From an uncultured Ruminococcus sp. (GTDB lineage: Bacteria > Bacillota > Clostridia > RUG12999): a DNA stretch of 35,834 nt. Each line of letters begins with the position of its first letter. The stretch's first letter is position 1. The translations under genes and the position numbers were made by a program. Positions 16,120 to 24,286 of this stretch are shown piece by piece. Under the pieces are notes generated by a model. That model saw nothing but the letters and a program-made list of their open reading frames with translations. It did no database searches and was not told the origin of the DNA. The stretch is from positions 14,304 through 50,137 of the forward strand of contig CACZWD010000023.1 of NCBI GenBank assembly GCA_902784805.1. Reading direction: 5' to 3'.

Positions 16120-16451
16120 TGAAAGTATCCGAATTAGCGGCGGCGCTTGACCTGAAATATGTTTCGGGAGCGCAGGCGCAGGACAGGGAAATAAGCGGTT
16201 GTTATATAGGCGACCTTTTGAGTTGGGTTATGGGACGTGCTTTGGGCGGCAATGTGTGGATAACCATTATGAGTAATATAAATATCGTTGCTGTGGCTTC
16301 ACTTACTGAGGCAGCGTGTGTTTTGCTTGCCGAAAACGTTGTTCCCGATGAAAATGTTATAAAAAAAGCGGAAATGCAGGACGTTATAATTTTGTCGTCC
16401 GGTAAAACAGCCTATGAGCTTGCCGTAAAGCTTTACGATATAACAAAATGA
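16119..16451 (+). CDS. DRTGG-domain protein, copy 2
   Basis: 110 residues: KVSELAAALDLKYVSG, a Gly-rich centre (YIGDLLSWVMGRALGGNVWITI), and ENVIKKAEMQDVIILSSGKTAYELAVKL. This matches the DRTGG-type proteins that accompany hydrogenase genes. It starts at the ATG that overlaps the TGA of the HydS-like gene by one base, so the two are translationally coupled. That tight pairing suggests that it may receive or pass on the sensor's signal; this is inference. Confidence 0.83.
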   Translation: MKVSELAAALDLKYVSGAQAQDREISGCYIGDLLSWVMGRALGGNVWITIMSNINIVAVASLTEAACVLLAENVVPDENVIKKAEMQDVIILSSGKTAYELAVKLYDITK

Positions 16452-16480
16452 TATATTCGTGCGAAAGGGACGGATAAAAA

Positions 16481-17170
16481 ATGAAATATGATTTTCATCT
16501 TCATTCTGCTCTTTCACCGTGCGGTGATAGCGATATGACCCCGAATAATATAGTCGGTATGGCGTATGTTGCGGGCGTGGAAGTCATTGCGATTACCGAC
16601 CATAACACAGTCGGTAATGTGCGCGCCGCGCAGATTGCGGGAGAAAAGCTTGGTATAAAAGTGCTTGCCGGTATGGAAATTGAAACTGCCGAGGAGGTTC
16701 ATGTGCTGACAATATATCCCACGCTTGACATTGCCAGGCAGGTCGGAAAGATTGTTTATGAGCATCTGCCTTCCGTAAAAAATAAGCCAGAAATATTCGG
16801 ACATCAGTATTATATGAATGAAAATGACGAAATTGAAGGAGAAGAAGAAAAGCTTTTGATTTCTCCGACAACTCTTTCGATTGAAGATGTTTTTAATATA
16901 GTTAAAGATGCGGGCGGTTTTGCCGCGCCCGCGCATATTGACAGACATTCGTACAGCGTTCTTACAAACCTTGGTTTTATACCGGAGGAGTTAAACGCCG
17001 AATGGATTGAAATTTCATACAGGGTTGACAGCGTCAAAGAATATATGAAGTCAAGACCTGACCTTGCGAAATATAAAGTGCTCAGAAATTCCGACGCTCA
17101 TTATCTTAAAGATATTGCTGCCCGTGAATTTCATCTTCCTTGCGAAATTGAAGAACTTTTTGGGAAGTGA
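16481..17170 (+). CDS. PHP-domain metal-dependent phosphoesterase
   Basis: 229 residues with the PHP phosphoesterase motifs: YDFHLHSALSPCGD (motif I), AITDHNTVGNVR (motif II), a Glu in VLAGMEIETAEEVHVL, AHIDRHSYS and RNSDAHYL (motif IV). These residues bind two or three metals. Members include TrpH/RNase AM and histidinol phosphatases; substrate cannot be inferred. Located between a DRTGG gene and a GHKL ATPase inside the hydrogenase operon, it could remove a phosphate or hydrolyse a nucleotide signal in the regulatory module. Confidence 0.88.
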   Translation: MKYDFHLHSALSPCGDSDMTPNNIVGMAYVAGVEVIAITDHNTVGNVRAAQIAGEKLGIKVLAGMEIETAEEVHVLTIYPTLDIARQVGKIVYEHLPSVKNKPEIFGHQYYMNENDEIEGEEEKLLISPTTLSIEDVFNIVKDAGGFAAPAHIDRHSYSVLTNLGFIPEELNAEWIEISYRVDSVKEYMKSRPDLAKYKVLRNSDAHYLKDIAAREFHLPCEIEELFGK

Positions 17171-17174
17171 CAAT

Positions 17175-17723
17175 ATGAAAGAGCTTTCGCTGCATATACT
17201 CGATATAGTTCAAAACTCGGTTAAAGCGGGGGCTTCCGAGATTGAAATAGATATTAACGAAGATATTTTAAAAAATCTGCTTGAAATAGATATAACCGAC
17301 AACGGCTGCGGTATGAGTGAGGAATTTTTAAAAACGGTAAAAGACCCTTTTTCAACCACAAGGACTACTCGGAAGGTAGGCATGGGAATATCGCTGTTTG
17401 AGGCTGCTGCCGTTCAGTGCGGCGGGTATCTTGAAATTGAATCCGAACAAGGAAACGGCACAAGTCTGAAAGTCTTTTTTGAATATGATAATATTGACCG
17501 AGCGCCGCTTGGAAATATGGCGGAAACTATGATTACCGTCATTATGGGAGCGCCCGATATAAATTATGTATATAAGCATAGAAAAGCCGGTAAAGAGTTT
17601 GTCTTTGTGGCAGACGATATAAAAAACGCGCTTGGCGGCGTGCCTATTGACTCGCCGGAAATACTTAACTGGGTTAAGGAATATATAAGCGAAGGGCTTG
17701 AAAATGCAGGTATAAATATGTAA
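17175..17723 (+). CDS. GHKL ATPase (histidine-kinase-like), copy 2
   Basis: 182 residues, starting at the ATG at 17175, four bases after the PHP stop. The N box is HILDIVQNSVKAGA, the G1 box ITDNGCGM, then DPFSTTRTTRKVGMGISLFEAAAVQCGG. The C-terminal 60 residues (YVYKHRKAGKEFVFVADDIKNALGG) are an extension not present in the first GHKL protein. There is no phospho-accepting His, transmembrane helix or sensor, so it is not a classical two-component kinase. It is closer to stand-alone GHKL proteins of hydrogenase clusters. Its partner is unknown. Confidence 0.85.
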   Translation: MKELSLHILDIVQNSVKAGASEIEIDINEDILKNLLEIDITDNGCGMSEEFLKTVKDPFSTTRTTRKVGMGISLFEAAAVQCGGYLEIESEQGNGTSLKVFFEYDNIDRAPLGNMAETMITVIMGAPDINYVYKHRKAGKEFVFVADDIKNALGGVPIDSPEILNWVKEYISEGLENAGINM

Positions 17724-17747
17724 ATTTTAAATTTTAAGGAGGATATT

Positions 17748-18119
17748 ATGAAGAGTTTAGCAGAGTTACAGCAATTGAGAGATAAAATCTCAAAACAGGT
17801 TGATTTGCGTAAAGACCGTGAAAACGGCATACGTATTGTTGTAGGTATGGCAACCTGTGGTATTGCGGCAGGCGCAAGACCTGTTATGAACGCATTTTTA
17901 AACGAGGTATCAAAACGTGGGCTTTCCGACGTAACGGTAACACAGACAGGTTGTATCGGTATGTGCCGTTTAGAGCCTATAGTTGAGGTTTTTATGCCGG
18001 GTGAAGAAAAAGTTACCTATGTGCATATGAATGAGGAAAAAGTTGCCCGTATCGTTGCGGAGCATATAATAAATAAACAGCCGGTTGCCGAATATACGGT
18101 AGGCGCTGTTCAGGAGTAA
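17748..18119 (+). CDS. [2Fe-2S] thioredoxin-fold ferredoxin-like protein
   Basis: 123 residues with the NuoE-like ferredoxin fold. Three Cys are placed for cluster binding: C37 in MATCGIAAGAR and C69/C73 in TGCIGMC. The usual second Cys of the first pair is absent (Ala), so the fourth ligand is not evident. The family member encoded with the Thermotoga hydrogenase operon comes to mind as a relative. An electron-transfer or redox-sensing role beside HydB is likely. A strong AGGAGG precedes the ATG; hydB follows after 15 nt. Confidence 0.85.
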   Translation: MKSLAELQQLRDKISKQVDLRKDRENGIRIVVGMATCGIAAGARPVMNAFLNEVSKRGLSDVTVTQTGCIGMCRLEPIVEVFMPGEEKVTYVHMNEEKVARIVAEHIINKQPVAEYTVGAVQE

Positions 18120-18134
18120 GAGAGGGGAAGTAAA

Positions 18135-19928
18135 ATGAATATTTACAGAGCGCACGTGCTTATTTGCGGCGGTACGGGATGCACATCGTCAGGTTCTGCC
18201 AAAATACACGAGGAATTTGATAAACTCCTTAAAGAAAAAGGGCTTGAAAATGAAGTTAAAGTTGTGCAGACCGGTTGTTTCGGTCTTTGCGCACTCGGAC
18301 CTGTTGTGGTTGTATATCCGGAAGGGTCTTTTTACAGCCTTGTAAAAGTGGAAGACGTAAAGGAAATTGTTGAAGAACACCTTTTAAAAGGTCGTATTGT
18401 TGACAGACTTCTTTACAAAGAAGACAATAAAAGCAATGAGGTTAAGCCACTCAGCGAAGTTCAGTTTTATAAAAAACAAAAGAGAATTGCGCTTCGTAAC
18501 TGCGGTGTGATTAACCCCGAAGATATAAACGAGGCTATTGCCGTTGACGCTTATCAGGCTCTCGGTAAGGTTTTAACGGAAATGACTCCCGAACAGGTTA
18601 TTGATACAATGCTTGCTTCGGGACTTCGCGGACGCGGCGGCGCGGGATTCCCGACAGGTATGAAATGGAAGTTTGCCGCAGCTTCAAAGAATGACCAGAA
18701 ATATGTCTGTTGTAATGCCGATGAAGGCGACCCCGGCGCGTTTATGGACCGTTCTGTTCTTGAAGGCGACCCGCATACAGTTATAGAAGCTATGGAAATA
18801 GCAGGTTACGCAATCGGCGCAAATCAGGGCTATATTTATATACGTGCCGAGTATCCTATTGCGGTAAGGCGTTTACAGATAGCTATTGACCAGGCAAAAG
18901 AGCTTGGGCTTTTAGGTAAAAATATTTTTGGTACAGGCTTTGATTTCGACCTTGAAATCCGTCTTGGTGCCGGAGCTTTCGTTTGCGGTGAGGAAACAGC
19001 GCTTATGAACTCAATAGAAGGCAACAGAGGCGAGCCGAGACCTCGTCCTCCCTTCCCCGCGGTTAAAGGTTTGTTCGCAAAGCCGACAATCCTTAACAAC
19101 GTTGAAACCTACGCGAATATTCCCGTAATCATTAATAAGGGCGCGGAATGGTTCGCAAGCATAGGCACCGAAAAGAGCAAAGGTACAAAAGTGTTTGCTC
19201 TCGGAGGAAAAATCAATAATACAGGTCTTGTTGAGGTACCGATGGGTACAACTCTTCGTGAAATTGTTGAGGAAATAGGCGGCGGATGTCCGAACGGCAA
19301 GAAATTTAAAGCTGCTCAGACGGGCGGTCCTTCGGGCGGATGCATACCCGCAAGCCTTATTGATACCGAAATTGACTATGACTCTCTTATGAGCATCGGC
19401 TCTATGATGGGTTCCGGCGGTCTTATCGTTATGGACGAGGACAACTGTATGGTTGATATCGCTAAATTCTTCCTTGAATTTACGGTTGACGAATCCTGCG
19501 GCAAATGCGCGCCGTGTCGTATCGGCACAAAGAGACTTTACGAGATGCTTGAGAAGATAACCTCCGGCAAAGCCGAAATGGAAGACCTTGATAAGCTTGA
19601 AGAGCTTTGCTATGCTATTAAGGAATCCGCGCTTTGCGGTCTCGGACAGACAGCGCCAAACCCTGTTTTAAGTACGCTCAGGTATTTTAAGGACGAGTAT
19701 ATAGCTCACGTTAAGGATAAAACCTGCCCCGCGGGTGTATGTAAAGCACTTGTTAATTATCATATTGACCCGGATAAATGTAAAGGCTGCAGCCTTTGCT
19801 CCAAAAAATGCCCGGCAGGCGCTATATCCGGTGAAATCAAGAGTCCGTTTACAATTGATACAATCAAATGCGTTAAATGCGGTGTTTGTATGGATACCTG
19901 TAAATTCGGAGCTATCTATAAGAAATAA
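18135..19928 (+). CDS. hydB: Bifurcating [FeFe]-hydrogenase subunit HydB (NuoF-like)
   Basis: The flavin subunit that exchanges electrons with NAD(H). The N-terminal [2Fe-2S] domain has four Cys (C11, C16, C48, C52). The NuoF core includes LRGRGGAGFPTGMKW, CNADEGDPGAFMDR and GAGAFVCGEETALM for NADH and FMN. The [4Fe-4S] site ESCGKCAPCRIGTKR and two C-terminal ferredoxin motifs (CKGCSLCSKKC and CVKCGVCMDTC) follow. 597 residues is full length. The order fits HydB rather than complex I NuoF. It is followed by a structured 96-nt spacer before hydA. Confidence 0.95.
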   Translation: MNIYRAHVLICGGTGCTSSGSAKIHEEFDKLLKEKGLENEVKVVQTGCFGLCALGPVVVVYPEGSFYSLVKVEDVKEIVEEHLLKGRIVDRLLYKEDNKSNEVKPLSEVQFYKKQKRIALRNCGVINPEDINEAIAVDAYQALGKVLTEMTPEQVIDTMLASGLRGRGGAGFPTGMKWKFAAASKNDQKYVCCNADEGDPGAFMDRSVLEGDPHTVIEAMEIAGYAIGANQGYIYIRAEYPIAVRRLQIAIDQAKELGLLGKNIFGTGFDFDLEIRLGAGAFVCGEETALMNSIEGNRGEPRPRPPFPAVKGLFAKPTILNNVETYANIPVIINKGAEWFASIGTEKSKGTKVFALGGKINNTGLVEVPMGTTLREIVEEIGGGCPNGKKFKAAQTGGPSGGCIPASLIDTEIDYDSLMSIGSMMGSGGLIVMDEDNCMVDIAKFFLEFTVDESCGKCAPCRIGTKRLYEMLEKITSGKAEMEDLDKLEELCYAIKESALCGLGQTAPNPVLSTLRYFKDEYIAHVKDKTCPAGVCKALVNYHIDPDKCKGCSLCSKKCPAGAISGEIKSPFTIDTIKCVKCGVCMDTCKFGAIYKK

Positions 19929-19929
19929 A

Positions 19930-20002
19930 ACGAAAAATCGCGAAAGCCTCGCGGCGTAAAATTCGTTTGATTTTGCCGCAGGTTTTAAAGAAGGTTTTTC
20001 GT
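19930..20002 (+). repeat. Structured hydB-hydA intercistronic element
   Basis: Outer helix ACGAAAAA / TTTTTCGT (19930-19937 with 19995-20002) encloses a long hairpin. Its arms are 19943-19962 and 19970-19986 around the loop TCGTTTG. They pair AAA-G-CC-T, GCGGC and AAAAT with their complements; one base and GT are bulged. No T run follows, so it is unlikely to be a full terminator; it may set the HydA level or protect the mRNA from decay. Confidence 0.65.
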
Positions 20003-20024
20003 GAACAAGAAAGGAAAGGTAATT

Positions 20025-21759
20025 ATGATAAATTTAACTATTGACGGCAAAGCCGTATCGGTGCCAAGGCACAACTGTGCTTGAGGCTGCAAAAACAGTT
20101 AATATAAATATTCCTACTCTTTGTTATCTTAAAGGTATCAATCAGATAGGCTCATGCAGAGTATGTATTGTTGAAATAAAAGGAGCGAGAGCGCTTCAGG
20201 CAGCCTGTGTTTACCCTGTTGCGGAAGGCTTGGAGGTTCTTACAAATTCTCAGAGAGTAAGACGCGCGAGGAAAGCAACGGTTGAGCTTATTTTATCCGA
20301 CCATAACAGAAGCTGTCTTACCTGCGTAAGAAACAGAAACTGTGAGCTTCAGAAGCTTGCCGATGACCTCGGTATCAGAGATATTGAGTATGAGGGCAAA
20401 AAAAGAGAATCTGATTTTGACGATGCTTCTCCGTCAATTGTTAGAGATAACAGTAAATGTATTCTTTGCCGCCGCTGCGTAAGCGTATGTCAGAATGTAC
20501 AGACCGTATCCGCAATAGGAGCCGCTTACCGTGGTATAGACACGAGAATAGGTTCTGCTTTTGATATGCGTCTTAAAGATACACCTTGTGTAAACTGCGG
20601 TCAGTGTATTGCGGCATGTCCCGTTGGCGCTCTTACAGAGAAAAACGGCACAGATGCAGTATGGAAAGCGTTGGCTGATGATACAAAGCATGTTGTTATT
20701 CAGGCAGCTCCGGCAGTCCGCGCGGCGCTTGGTGAGGAATTTGGTATGCCGATAGGCACCTGTGTAACAGGCAAAATGGCAGCAGCTATGAGAAGGCTTG
20801 GCTTTGATGAAGTTCTTGATACCGATTTCAGTGCCGACCTTACAATTATGGAGGAAGGAACAGAGCTTCTTGAAAGAATTAACGGCGGCGGAGTGCTTCC
20901 GATGATAACCTCATGTTCACCCGGCTGGATTAAATTCTGCGAGCATTTCTTCCCCGAATTTATACCCAATCTTTCATCGTGTAAATCACCGCATCAGATG
21001 TTTGGCGCAGTGCTTAAATCGTATTACGCTGAGAAAAAAGGAATTGACCCGAAAAACATTTTCACTGTATCGGTTATGCCGTGTACAGCTAAAAAATTTG
21101 AGTGCGGCAGAGATGAGATGGAAGTTGACGGTAAACGTGATGTTGACGCGGTTATAACCACACGCGAGCTTGCCGCAATGATAAAGAGCGCCGGTATTGA
21201 TTTTGCGAATCTTGAAGACGAGCCGTTTGACGATATTTTCGGTATAGGTTCGGGCGCAGGTGTTATTTTCGGCGCAACGGGCGGCGTTATGGAAGCGGCA
21301 CTTCGTACAGTTAAGGAAATTGTGGAAAACAAACCTCTTGATAAGATTGAATTTGAGGCTGTCCGCGGAACTGACGGTATAAAGACCGCGACAGTAAATA
21401 TAGGCGGAACAGATGTTAAGGTTGCCGTAGCACACGGTCTCGGCAACGCGAGAAAGCTTCTTAACGACGTAAAAGACGGTAAGCTTGACGTTCACTTTAT
21501 TGAAATTATGGCTTGTCCCGGCGGCTGTGTAACGGGCGGAGGACAGCCTATAGTAAGCTCTAAGGTGCAGGCAGAGAAAGATGTTAAAGCGCTTCGCGCA
21601 AGCGCGGTTTACGGTGAAGATGTAAAGCTTCAGGTTCGTAAATCTCATGAGAATCCCGCTATTAAGAAAATTTATGAAGAGTTTCTTGAAAAGCCCGGAA
21701 GTCATAAAGCGCATGAGCTTCTTCACACTCATTATCAGGCAAGAAAACAGTATATCTAA
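20025..21759 (+). CDS. hydA: Bifurcating [FeFe]-hydrogenase catalytic subunit HydA, with apparent frameshift
   Basis: The catalytic subunit that makes or uses H2 at the H-cluster. In order: N-terminal [2Fe-2S] domain (LCYLKGINQIGSCRVC), His-Cys3 cluster (HNRSCLTCVRNRNC), two [4Fe-4S] motifs (CILCRRCVSVC, CVNCGQCIAAC), then the H-cluster motifs TSCSPGW, MPCTAKK and MACPGGCVTGGGQP, and the small-subunit-like tail. The expected start, ATG 20025 with AGGAAAGG upstream, reads MINLTIDGKAVSVP and then shifts: after CCA (20064-20066) the protein continues in another frame at GGC 20068 (GTTVLEAAKTVNI), while the first frame stops at TGA 20082. Relatives read VPEGTT, so two bases seem lost. A TTG at 20041 opens the second frame but lacks a ribosome site and would spoil the ferredoxin domain start. 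Confidence 0.88.
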
Positions 21760-21768
21760 AAATTTTAT

Positions 21769-21797
21769 CGGGCGGCGTATGCCGCCCGGCTTTTTTA
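21769..21797 (+). terminator. Intrinsic terminator of the hydrogenase operon
   Basis: CGGGCGGC / GCCGCCCG with a GTAT loop is followed by GCTTTTTT. This is a strong rho-independent terminator 10 nt after the hydA stop. Confidence 0.93.
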
Positions 21798-21810
21798 GGA
21801 GACAACAAAT

Positions 21811-22455
21811 ATGAAAATACGGAAGAAACAAACTCGGTACGAAACGGCAGAAGCCTTTAAAGACACAGTACGGCAGTGTGTGAAAAACCGCAGTGATGTG
21901 AAAAATATAATAATTGAAGGCAAAGATATAGAAAATTTTACAAGCGGAAGAGTTGATTTTGTCAATTGCCGGTTTAACGGCTGCCGTTTTACAAATTGCA
22001 GCTTTAATAATGCCGATTTTACGGATTGTGTTTTTTTTGATTGTGATATATCAAACGCTCATTTTAACGAAACAGCTTTTTTAAGAGTATCTTTTGAGGG
22101 CTGCAAATGCATAGGAACAGATTTTACGCAAACACTTACCGGAAAATCTGTTTTTGAAAACAGTATCTTGACATATGCCAATTTTAGCAATTCCGGAATA
22201 AAAGACACGGTTTTTTCAAAATGCGATTTTATGAAAGGCGCGGTTTCCGATTGTAATATTGTTAAAACAGTGTTTGACGGGTGTAAGCTTGAAAAAGCCG
22301 ATTTTTCCGGAACAAAGCTTGAAGGGATAGATTTGTCAACCTGCGATATTGACGGAATAGTGCTTCACGGTTATGAACTTGAAGGAGCAACGGTTGATGT
22401 GAGCCAGCTTTTAACGCTTTCGCATTTTCTCGGTGTAAAAATAAAAAAATTTTGA
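21811..22455 (+). CDS. Pentapeptide-repeat protein
   Basis: 214 residues. From about residue 47 the sequence shows five-residue periodicity with central Phe or Leu (FVNCRFNGCRFTNCSFNNAD, ANFSNSGIKDTVFSKCDFM, KLEKADFSGTKLEGIDLSTC). This predicts a right-handed square beta-helix. The repeats are unusually Cys-rich. Such proteins can mimic DNA (Qnr-like) or have unknown roles; no motif decides. No membrane segment is evident. AGGAG is well spaced, but the gene begins just 14 nt after the strong terminator, leaving no room for a promoter in between. Confidence 0.87.
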   Translation: MKIRKKQTRYETAEAFKDTVRQCVKNRSDVKNIIIEGKDIENFTSGRVDFVNCRFNGCRFTNCSFNNADFTDCVFFDCDISNAHFNETAFLRVSFEGCKCIGTDFTQTLTGKSVFENSILTYANFSNSGIKDTVFSKCDFMKGAVSDCNIVKTVFDGCKLEKADFSGTKLEGIDLSTCDIDGIVLHGYELEGATVDVSQLLTLSHFLGVKIKKF

Positions 22456-22480
22456 CAAATACCATAAAATGGAGTATAAT
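22452..22480 (+). promoter_or_regulatory. Consensus promoter of the acyl-CoA ligase gene
   Basis: TTGACA (22452-22457), 17-nt spacer, TATAAT (22475-22480), a perfect sigma-A promoter. The -35 box overlaps the stop codon of the pentapeptide gene. Confidence 0.92.
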
Positions 22481-22518
22481 ATGTACATATACTTTTTGAA
22501 AGAGAGGAAATTTGTAAA

Positions 22519-24222
22519 ATGAACGAGTATGGAATATATAAATATCCGCTTTACGAAACACGGCCGATAAAGGATTTGCGTGATATGCTAAGAAGCAGCT
22601 GTAAGCTGTACGGAGACAGAACGGCATTTCTTGAGAAAAAAGACGGCGAATATAAGCCCACAACGTATAATAAGTACCTTGAAGATGTAAACGCTCTCGG
22701 TACAAAGCTTACCGATATGGGGCTTAAAGGCGAAAGGATTGCCGTTATAGGCGAAGCATCATACAGCTGGGCGCTGAGCTATATGGCTGTTGTATGCGGT
22801 GTGGGAGTTGTTGTTCCTCTTGACAAGGAGCTTCCGAAGGAGGAACTGTTAAACCTTATAAATATAGCGAATGTGAAAATGATTATATATTCACCGAAGG
22901 TAAAAACCATTGATGACGATGTAAAGGTTGATTATAAAATAGCTTTCGGTGAGCAGCTTGATGAGCTTGTTGAGGAGGGCAGAGTGCTTCTTTCAAACGG
23001 CGACCGTTCATATATTGATACCGAAATTGATACCGAGGCTATGTCAATCCTTCTTTTCACATCGGGTACAACGGGTATGGCAAAGGGAGTTATGCACAGT
23101 CACAGGACAATATGCGTAAACCTTAAATCAATGCCGACAATGTTTAAGGTATATCCCGAAGATATCTTTCTTTCGGTGCTCCCCATTCATCACACCTATG
23201 AATGTACCTGCGGTTTCCTTTGTATGATTTACAGCGGAAGCGCGATTGCTTACTGTGAGGGCTTAAGGCATATTGTTAAAAACCTTAAAGAATCAAAAGC
23301 AACGGTTATGCTCGGTGTACCGCTGCTGTTTGAAAATATATATAAAAATATTTACAAAAATATTGATAAGCAGGGCAAGAGAAAGACTGTCGAAAAAGCA
23401 ATAAAAATAAGCAATGCCGCAAAGAAGGTCGGTATTGACCTTACGCATATTTTATTTAAGGATATTCATAACGCGCTCGGCGGACATCTTCGCTGCTTTA
23501 TCAGCGGCGCGGCGGCAATAGACCCTGTGGTCGCAAAAGGTTTTCGCGATTTCGGTATAAACTTTATACAGGGCTACGGTCTTACGGAATGTGCGCCGAT
23601 AGCCGCGCTTAACCGTGATAAAAACTTTAAGGATGACGCAGCGGGTTTGCCGCTTCCCGGTGTTGAGATTATTATTGAAAACGCGAACAGCGAAGGAATA
23701 GGCGAGATTCTTATAAAGGGCGGCAATGTTATGATGGGATATTATGAAAACCCGGAACTTACCGCGCAGGCAATTACAGACGGCTGGTATCACAGCGGTG
23801 ACCTTGGTTTTATTGATGAGGACGGTTTTGTTCATATAACGGGCAGAAAAAAAGACGTTATTGTTACCAAAAACGGTAAAAATATTTTCCCGGAGGAGCT
23901 TGAAGCTTATCTTTCAAGGAGTGAATTTATCGACGACAGCCTTGTTTCTGGCAAAGAGCGCGCCGGTGATACAATAATTTCGGCGCAGATTGTGCCAAAC
24001 TATGGTGAGATTGAAGCAAAGCTTGGCAAGGATTATACACAGGAACAGCTTATCGAGCTTATAAAAGATGAAATAACGAAGGTAAACAATATGGTGCAGG
24101 GTTATAAGCACATACTTTCATTCAGTATAAGACTTCGCCCGTTTACAAAAACAACCACGCATAAAATACAAAGGTTTAAAGAAGAAAATCTTTCTGAAGA
24201 AGGAAATATTCAGGGTAAATAA
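22519..24222 (+). CDS. AMP-forming acyl-CoA synthetase (long-chain fatty acid CoA ligase-like)
   Basis: Activates a carboxylic acid to its acyl-CoA through an acyl-AMP. ANL-superfamily motifs: LLFTSGTTGMAKGVMHSH (P-loop, A3), GYGLTECAP (A5), YHSGDLGFIDEDGF (A7), GRKKDVIVTKNGKNIFPEELE (A8 hinge) and TKTTTHKIQR with the catalytic Lys. 567 residues and the N-terminal region fit the FadD-like long-chain group, though acid chain length cannot be deduced. There is no carrier protein or polyketide gene nearby. It is monocistronic: consensus promoter upstream, strong terminator downstream. Confidence 0.9.
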   Translation: MNEYGIYKYPLYETRPIKDLRDMLRSSCKLYGDRTAFLEKKDGEYKPTTYNKYLEDVNALGTKLTDMGLKGERIAVIGEASYSWALSYMAVVCGVGVVVPLDKELPKEELLNLINIANVKMIIYSPKVKTIDDDVKVDYKIAFGEQLDELVEEGRVLLSNGDRSYIDTEIDTEAMSILLFTSGTTGMAKGVMHSHRTICVNLKSMPTMFKVYPEDIFLSVLPIHHTYECTCGFLCMIYSGSAIAYCEGLRHIVKNLKESKATVMLGVPLLFENIYKNIYKNIDKQGKRKTVEKAIKISNAAKKVGIDLTHILFKDIHNALGGHLRCFISGAAAIDPVVAKGFRDFGINFIQGYGLTECAPIAALNRDKNFKDDAAGLPLPGVEIIIENANSEGIGEILIKGGNVMMGYYENPELTAQAITDGWYHSGDLGFIDEDGFVHITGRKKDVIVTKNGKNIFPEELEAYLSRSEFIDDSLVSGKERAGDTIISAQIVPNYGEIEAKLGKDYTQEQLIELIKDEITKVNNMVQGYKHILSFSIRLRPFTKTTTHKIQRFKEENLSEEGNIQGK

Positions 24223-24241
24223 AAAAGTATAAATTAATTTA

Positions 24242-24286
24242 TAAAATCCGCTCTCTTAAATTAAAAGAGCGGATTTTAGATTTTTT
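24242..24286. terminator. Terminator between acyl-CoA ligase and MATE gene
   Basis: TAAAATCCGCTCT / AGAGCGGATTTTA (24242-24254 with 24266-24278), 13 bp perfect, is followed by GATTTTTT on the plus strand. The T run reaches into the MATE stop codon. It probably serves the converging minus-strand gene too. Confidence 0.9.

Noticed and set aside
17064..17723. Longer form of the second GHKL gene starting within the PHP gene
   Set aside because: The added 37 residues are PHP codons read in another frame; ATG 17175 is well placed.
20041..21759. TTG at 20041 as the genuine hydA start
   Set aside because: No ribosome site is near it, its first residues (TAKPYRCQ) match no relative, and the ATG at 20025 gives the family N-terminus before the frame break.
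20986..21831. 281-residue open frame antisense to hydA
   Set aside because: It is a shadow of hydA codon usage, has no ribosome site or recognisable domain, and hydA below it is unmistakable.
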